Shown here: positions 59,901-64,000 of the stretch, in pieces
Position numbering within the stretch: the first letter of the stretch is position 1
Layout of the letters: every line of letters begins with the position of its first letter
Source: Nepenthes gracilis
Taxonomy: Eukaryota; Streptophyta; Magnoliopsida; Caryophyllales; Nepenthaceae
DNA: 64,000 bases
Direction of reading: 5' to 3'
Assembly (NCBI GenBank): GCA_033239525.1
Contig: BSYO01000036.1
Location: 4,238,126-4,302,125, forward strand
Translations under genes and position numbers: made by a program
Notes under the pieces: model-generated
Told to the model about the DNA's origin: nothing
Databases searched by the model: none
What the model saw: the letters and a program-made list of their open reading frames with translations, nothing else

Positions 59901-61276
59901 AGAACATATACTGAGATGATTTTTATATTTAGCAAACTAGCTGATAAAATGTTGGAATTATTGCATATATAGAACAAGAGAGTTATTACAATGGTTTCCT
60001 CAATAGTAACTTGATGTTGCCATATTGTGATCTTCAAAACTCTGCAATAATGCAGCCTCCTTTACCTTATGACCAGTGATCGAATTTCCAATCTTCACAA
60101 TTTCCCCTGAAGATCACATGTTCCTGAAAGCTTTCCTAGTTTCATGCCTCTGGTGGTGGGGGCCTGGCCCATGGTGCCATTATGTATTCAATTACTCACA
60201 TCTGGCAGATTAGTGTTTGTTATTGCTTACTTCCCTCTTTCATGAACTGACGCTGGGCAGTCAGTGACCCTTTTTTAGTCTCATAGTCACTTGATTCAGG
60301 TAGCACATATGAGTCAACCTTCTCAAGACTTTTTTCATTATTTTCAATAAATATGTTCTCCTTCTTGACATAATTTATTTTAATTTTCTAATTATCTTTT
60401 TCATGATGCTTTCACTTCCTAATCTTCTATAAACATTTTATCAAAATGTCAAAAGAACAAGGCATGTGCTTGAACGTGTCTTCATTGTGTAACTTTCTAC
60501 TCTTAAATGCAGGAGTATCTGTACAAGGAAGGTTAATCTATTCTTGCCATTCTAGTTGTAGCTACCTAATATATAATATCTATGATACAAGGATGTTTAT
60601 GCTATCATTTCCATTCTTGTACGTACATAATATATAGGATCTATTATATAAAAAAGTATTGTACCTTCTATTATACGGTACATAAATAGAAAATTGACTG
60701 CCTAACATAGATAATCTAGAAGGTATACTATTTCTAAGATATTTGCCTTTGCATATTGATACCATTATTGGAAATCTGTAGGACTTCAGTAACCCATTTG
60801 TCTCCCAACTTCTTCATACAGCCTATTTTTGGCCTTCAACAAACTTCTTGCTTATCTGAAAAGAAGATAAGATGATATCTTATCGTTTAGTAATCTTATT
60901 ATAGTTTACACCTCCACTTCGTTGTCTTGGGTATTGTCTTTTCCTTTGCCTGCTGGTTAGCCTTGTACAAATGTTTCCTATGATTGCCTTGTTAACAGAC
61001 GATTGAGAGTAGCCCATGTGGTGAAAACAGTGAAGGAGAAGCTGTCAATCTTTCACAACTGGTATGTTTCTGCAGTTTTTTTTTGAAGATGTTTTCTGTT
61101 TGATACCTTATCTATGTAAATGTGATGTATCAAACCCTTACAAATTTCCTGTATCTAACTTATATCTGCAGCATCTCATTGATCTGGCAGGTTCTGAGAG
61201 CTCTAAAGCTGAAACGACTGGTGTTCGAAGAAAAGAAGGATCTTACATAAATAAAAGCTTGCTAACTCTTGGAACA
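47761..61276 (+). CDS. Kinesin-7 type motor protein gene (MKRP/KIN7-like), 5' half
   Basis: Eleven coding exons reconstructed from GT-AG sites keep phase and give 321 codons: 47761-47987, 48087-48184, 49266-49355, 50877-50929, 53627-53692, 53782-53835, 54079-54138, 55074-55152, 59387-59454, 60999-61061 and 61172-61276. The protein is a plus-end microtubule motor. Residues 1-65 are a basic, Ser-rich leader like the organelle-targeting or disordered leaders of plant MKRP/KIN7 proteins. The motor starts at ENLTVTVRFRPL. It has the P-loop GVTSSGKT (exon 4), switch I NLLSSRSH (exon 9) and switch II DLAGSE (exon 11). No exon has a stop, so this looks functional. The rest of the motor, the coiled coils and the tail lie beyond the window, after a gypsy insertion in intron 11. 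Which KIN7 subgroup it belongs to, and its location in the cell, are not settled. Confidence 0.93.
48087..48184 (+). CDS. Kinesin exon 2
   Basis: Encodes SPREIRQGEEIAWYADGE to SIAYAY. Acceptor GAGTAG|TCC, donor TACG|GTAATT. Intron 1 is 99 bp; intron 2 (48185-49265) holds no recognised element. Confidence 0.92.
49266..49355 (+). CDS. Kinesin exon 3
   Basis: Encodes DRVFGPITTTRRVYD and AAQHVVSGAMEGIN. In kinesins this leads into the nucleotide-binding loop. Acceptor TTGTAG, donor GTAAGA. Confidence 0.92.
49356..50876 (+). other. Kinesin intron 3
   Basis: Non-coding. It contains a (CCA)n microsatellite at about 49741-49763 and a T-rich tract at about 50588-50648. No gene or element was recognised. 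Confidence 0.7.
50877..50929 (+). CDS. Kinesin exon 4 (P-loop)
   Basis: Encodes GTIFAYGVTSSGKTHTMH. The Walker A loop GVTSSGKT binds ATP phosphates. Donor CAT|GTGAGA, phase 0. Confidence 0.94.
51530..51865. repeat. Intronic ~100-bp tandem repeat (intron 4)
   Basis: Four diverged units start near 51530, 51625, 51727 and 51808. Each has GAGGGGAACCCCAGCCATCC then a GAGGGAAAAGGA purine stretch with AATGGAGTAAAGG. It stays open on the minus strand only by composition. Confidence 0.6.
52137..53130. mobile_element. Possible non-autonomous DNA transposon in intron 4
   Basis: The left edge GGGTGCGTTTGGTTTGCAA resembles the terminal sequence of hAT/MITE-type plant elements. The right edge, read in reverse, gives ATGTTTGTTTTGCAG, a partial inverted match. 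A Ser/Pro/His-rich frame at 52222-52575 has no known domain. The ends and a target duplication are not convincing. Confidence 0.3.
53627..53692 (+). CDS. Kinesin exon 5
   Basis: Encodes GDQRSPGIIPLAVKDAFSII then QE, the family-typical stretch after the P-loop. Acceptor TTGCAG, donor GTACTT. Confidence 0.93.
53782..53835 (+). CDS. Kinesin exon 6
   Basis: Encodes TPSREFLLQVSYLEIYNE, the conserved 'SY.EIYNE' strand of kinesin motors. Introns on both sides are short (89 and 243 bp). Confidence 0.93.
54079..54138 (+). CDS. Kinesin exon 7
   Basis: Encodes VVNDLLNPAGQNLKIREDHQ. Acceptor TTTCAG, donor GTATGT. The usual family residue after 'RED' is variable, so His-Gln is acceptable. Confidence 0.93.
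55074..55152 (+). CDS. Kinesin exon 8
   Basis: Encodes GIFVEGIKEEVILSPAHALS then LIATGE. One base of the next Glu codon lies before the donor G|GTATTA. Confidence 0.93.
55153..59386 (+). other. Kinesin intron 8 (4.2 kb)
   Basis: A long non-coding intron. 56760-57400 has higher GC and several short frames on both strands without a recognised domain. 57570-57815 has a Glu/Lys-rich frame ending VNEPTVDIRK, possibly a gene scrap. A LINE fragment lies at 58679-58776. Confidence 0.6.
58679..58776 (+). mobile_element. LINE reverse transcriptase fragment
   Basis: The frame reads GDFHLIPLLGSLYKIIAEVL followed by ASRM, matching the plant LINE RT segment 'DFRPISL.G..YKI.AKVLA.R'. About 100 bp remain. 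Confidence 0.65.
59387..59454 (+). CDS. Kinesin exon 9 (switch I)
   Basis: Encodes EHRHVGSTNFNLLSSRSHTI then FTL. N-x2-SSRSH is kinesin switch I, which senses the ATP gamma phosphate. Confidence 0.94.
59455..60998 (+). other. Kinesin intron 9
   Basis: Non-coding. 59590-59820 has TATCGGTATC-type degenerate repeats like those at 2295-2520. A TATA/ATAT-rich part lies at 60560-60720. No gene was recognised. Confidence 0.6.
60999..61061 (+). CDS. Kinesin exon 10
   Basis: Encodes TIESSPCGENSEGEAVNLSQ then L, the variable loop before switch II. Acceptor AACAG, donor GTATGT. Confidence 0.92.
61172..61276 (+). CDS. Kinesin exon 11 (switch II)
   Basis: Encodes HLIDLAGSESSKAETTGV then RRKEGSYINKSLLTLGT. 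DLAGSE is switch II, and NKSLLTLG is the relay helix end. The donor GTGAGG at 61277 opens the intron that holds the gypsy element; the next exon (expected to begin VI.KL) is not in the window. Confidence 0.94.
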
Positions 61277-61344
61277 GTGAGGCTTCAACCAACCTTTTGA
61301 TTTTAAAAGACTTATGCTTTGCTTAAATACAACTATATCAATAT

Positions 61345-61720
61345 TGATGTAGGGGGGAGGGGAAGAGTAGAAAGAAGAGCAATAAAGGGGTGGAGAAAGA
61401 AGAGCAATAAAGGGGTAGAGACAAGAACAAATACTAGAGGGGTAGTGACAAGAAAGAGGTCAGACCAAGGGGGAGAGGGGAGAAGTCACGAATAATCAAT
61501 TGCATTCGATTTATCAAAACATTCATTTATTCATCAATAATCCAAAAGTTAGAGTATAGGGTCTTTATAAAGAGAAATATTAGGCCTAAGATAATTTGGT
61601 AACAAATTATCTGTTGCTAAAAATAAGAAATTATAATAAAATAAAATCAAATTAGAAATCACAATAAAATCAAAATAGAATTTTGTCCAATAAGTAAAAC
61701 AAATAAAAGCAAATAAAATC
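61345..61720 (-). repeat. Gypsy 3' LTR (partial bounds)
   Basis: Minus strand: CTTTATAAAGACCC (TATA near 61563-61571), then a GAATAAATGAATG poly-A-signal-like part near 61520-61540, then a pyrimidine-rich U5-like run ending near 61345. The other LTR is outside the window, so the edges are estimates. Confidence 0.5.
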
Positions 61721-62104
61721 ATAATATCTTCTAAAGTCTCTTGGAATAATTGATGTAATGTTCACATAAATTCTTATCGTGTGGTTGGGACTTGACTCCA
61801 TCGAGTAAACCTCGGTAATCAATCCCCCAACCATAAGTTGAGCGGCTGGGCAACCATTTGGCGACGGTGATAGACTCGTGTAAGAAGGGTCGAAAGTTGA
61901 CGAAGTGACCGATATCTCCAAAAGGAATTAGATTGGGGCCTGAAAAAGTGCAATCCTACTGACTGTGATAAAGTTGCAATATACCGGGGTCAAACTGGTG
62001 GCGTGTCTCACGAGCAATCCACATAGTCTTGGGCTCTGTCCGGCCAATCCATTTGATATGGAAGCGCTGAACTGCACCATCCTTGGGAGACATAAGCTAA
62101 TCAT

Positions 62105-62608
62105 CTAAAATAATATCAATTTTATCGTTGTGTGTCGGAAGGGTGGAGAGGTGTGTAGAAATAGGGGATATGCAATATGTGGTGCGTCGGATGGCACATC
62201 AAAGGGATCAACTGATGGGTTAAAATCGAGAAAATTGTCAACATAGAAAGTAGTATCAAAAGGAGATAAAATATCAATAATATATGTAATTGACCCGAAC
62301 CGCTGTAAAATCTTAAATGGACTAGTACTGCAAGTATGCAATATAGAAATGGGCCCATACAAATGCCGCTGTGGTATGATCCAAACCATAACAAAACCTC
62401 CAATATAAAAGACAACATGGATTTTATGCACATCAGTGTGAAATTGACATGAGGTATGAGTTGTTTCCGAATATGTACTGATCTTAATGTGTAAGTCATA
62501 AAGATGTGGTGCAAATATTTTGGCCATCATGGATGTACAAGCATGTTGGGACATCGGGATAAGGCCTAATGGTTTTGGAAATGCTCCAAGAACAATATCA
62601 GCAAACAC
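62105..62608 (-). pseudogene. Gypsy integrase C-terminal fragment
   Basis: 167 codons with LYDLHIKI, YIGGFVMVWIIPQRHLYG (compare GDYVMVRIRPER), FKILQRFGSITYIIDI and STFYV-like FDTTFYVDNFLDF. This is the DNA-binding tail of gypsy integrase. It follows the protease directly, marking the internal deletion near 62610-62690. Confidence 0.8.
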
Positions 62609-62689
62609 AATAGGCGCGATGATGGCTACACAATCATATGCTGTGAAACTAATAATATGTAATCATTTTCTTTCTACCATAGCCTTTGT

Positions 62690-63140
62690 TCTAGTGAGAG
62701 TCATCGATTTTGGGGTAAAGGATGGATGTGAATTTTCTTACATTTGTGAACAAAAGAACAGGAATTAGAATGACTTTTAATTGTGACATCCAAGTTGTAT
62801 AACTAAGGGCACCCGAGAATGGCATGACCCACATCCATTGGTAGAACGTTACACCAAATGTGATCTTTTTACTCTGAAAATTGAATGGGTACAAGATAAC
62901 GTTCTTTGACGGATATAGAAGATTTATCAATCCAAGAGACGCTGCATGGATTAGGGTGTGGGACCACTTTTAACCCTAAAGGAGAGAGTGTTAGCGGCGA
63001 TCACATTGATGCAACTACCGTTATCCATGATTACCTTGCAAGCTTTCTCATTCATTTTGATGTAAGTGTAAAAAATAGCGTGACGACGCCAGTTATCAGC
63101 CTCTTTGAATTGTGTCAAGGTGCATCGTACAATGCCCAAA
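62690..63140 (-). pseudogene. Gypsy protease-region fragment
   Basis: KACKVIMDNGSCINVIAAN (62988-63043) contains the Asp-x-Gly-Ser protease active-site type (usual D[ST]G replaced by DNGS). Further on, PIQFS and LPMDVGHAILGCP match the region after it. Stops interrupt the frame. Confidence 0.75.
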
Positions 63141-63328
63141 AATGGTGTATTGAGGAAGAAAGAATTGGAGTCTAGATGGGAGGAAGTAGGCTAAATGTAG
63201 CTCACAAATGTGTCAAGGTCATCATCATTCAGGTCATCAAACTCCTCTAATTTGGGTTCATAGACTTGTTCTTCTAGGGGTTCCTCATTTATTTTATTTT
63301 GTCCGTCAATTAATAAAGCTTTATTTAG

Positions 63329-63373
63329 ACATTTGGAAGAAATATGCCCAAAATCTTTATAGTTGAAACACTG
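63329..63373 (-). pseudogene. Gypsy gag zinc knuckle, damaged
   Basis: The minus strand reads QCFNYKDFGHISSKC. The pattern should be C-x2-C-x4-H-x4-C; the second Cys is Tyr. Confidence 0.7.
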
Positions 63374-63412
63374 TAACTGCGAATTTTTTTTCGTGGTTTC
63401 AACATCCTTTCC

Positions 63413-64000
63413 TCAAGCTTCCCTTGTAAGGATAATGGTGGAAGGAAGGGTTCTTAAGACAGACTTAGAATTGGTGGTAGGAGTGTGCACTATGGGTTGA
63501 CGGTGGGGTGTCCTGGTGACTAATTCAAAGTGTCGGACCAGATTATACGCATGGTCCAAAGTCAAAACTCCACGAAGGACAAGTTCTCTCTTAAGATCCT
63601 CATGTAGTCCTTGCCGGAACCTACTTAGCGTCATGGCCTTGTCTTCAATGATGTAACATCTCATTCGAAAATCATCAAATTGAGTCATATATTCAGTGAC
63701 GGACCGATTACCCTGTTGAAGGACATTCCATTGACCGAGTAAGTTGCTACAGTAGGAACGAGGTAAATACTTTTCTTGAAGGCGTCGTTTCATTTCTGCC
63801 CAACTTCAGAAAGGGGTGGCCTGACGTTTAAGAAGGAGGTTGTCAACACTTTTCCAATATAATTGAGCGTTTTCGGTCAACTTAAGGCTAGCGAATTGAA
63901 CTCTCCTATCTTGTGACACGTCATGCCATTCAAAGAAACGATTCATATCCCGGACCCATTGAGTGAAAACTCGAGGGTCCAAGCAACCATCAAAAGTAGG
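63413..64000 (-). pseudogene. Gypsy gag (retrotransposon capsid) fragment
   Basis: An open frame at 63413-63793 begins MKRRLQEKYLPRSYCSNLLG and includes QGNRSVTEYMTQFDDF, TLSRFRQGLHEDLKREL and ALTLDHAYNL-like text, the core of the plant gypsy capsid domain. Upstream gag (63794-64000) continues in other frames to the window edge. Confidence 0.85.

Larger units (their letters stand above)
61345..64000 (-). mobile_element. Gypsy (chromovirus-like) element in kinesin intron 11, internally deleted
   Basis: A minus-strand element whose 5' end is outside the window. From right to left: gag, zinc knuckle, protease, then directly the integrase C-terminus, then an LTR. RT, RNase H and the integrase core are missing, so at least about 2 kb was deleted. 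Several stops occur. The gag and integrase-tail wording resembles plant chromoviruses, though I see no clear chromodomain. Confidence 0.8.

Overview
The window looks like nuclear DNA of a eudicot plant. It holds an intact class I cytosolic small heat-shock protein (sHSP) gene, the motor half of an intron-rich kinesin-7 type gene with plant GT-AG introns, fragments of plant-type genes (an E-type PPR protein and a BAG6-like protein), and a dense nest of Ty1/copia and Ty3/gypsy elements typical of gene-poor plant chromatin. The species cannot be fixed from sequence alone. No CRISPR array, operon, rRNA or intact tRNA gene was seen.

Layout. 1-2.5 kb: AT-rich flank with a ~198-bp tandem repeat split by a TRIM-like element. 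2.5-12.9 kb: a decayed minus-strand copia element; its 5' LTR is split by a 3.7-kb non-coding insertion carrying three minisatellites. 12.9-13.55 kb: the intact sHSP gene with heat-shock elements and TATA box, followed by four tandem copies of its own 3' flank. 14.2-28.3 kb: a ~1.2-kb repeat (called A here), usually followed by ~0.25 kb (called Z), recurs joined to a Tat-like gypsy 3' end (integrase, RNase H, LTR), giving ~3.1-kb chimeric tandem units; one junction instead carries a PPR gene fragment. 23.9-28.3 kb is a mosaic in which another copy of the sHSP-A-Z locus is threaded, in order, through a minus-strand gypsy element. 29.5-30.2 kb: BAG6-like gene fragment. 30.2-34.1 kb: a copia derivative lacking integrase and RT, with a second mosaic at its 3' end. 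34.1-41.1 kb: a broken second sHSP locus plus A, interrupted by a 5.2-kb decayed copia element with both LTRs. 41.1-47.1 kb: intergenic, possibly a solo LTR. 47.1-64 kb: kinesin gene; 11 coding exons (321 codons, phases consistent throughout) cover the motor through switch II, then a gypsy element fills the next intron to the end of the window.

Only the sHSP and kinesin genes look functional. The two are unrelated in role: the sHSP is a heat-induced chaperone and the kinesin a microtubule motor. The most unusual signal is the colinear interleaving of two unrelated sequences at 23.9-28.3 kb and 33.3-35.1 kb. An assembly-consensus artefact merging reads from paralogous repeats explains it best; if raw reads support it, it would be an unusual form of repeat patchwork. 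No convincing new biochemical system was found.
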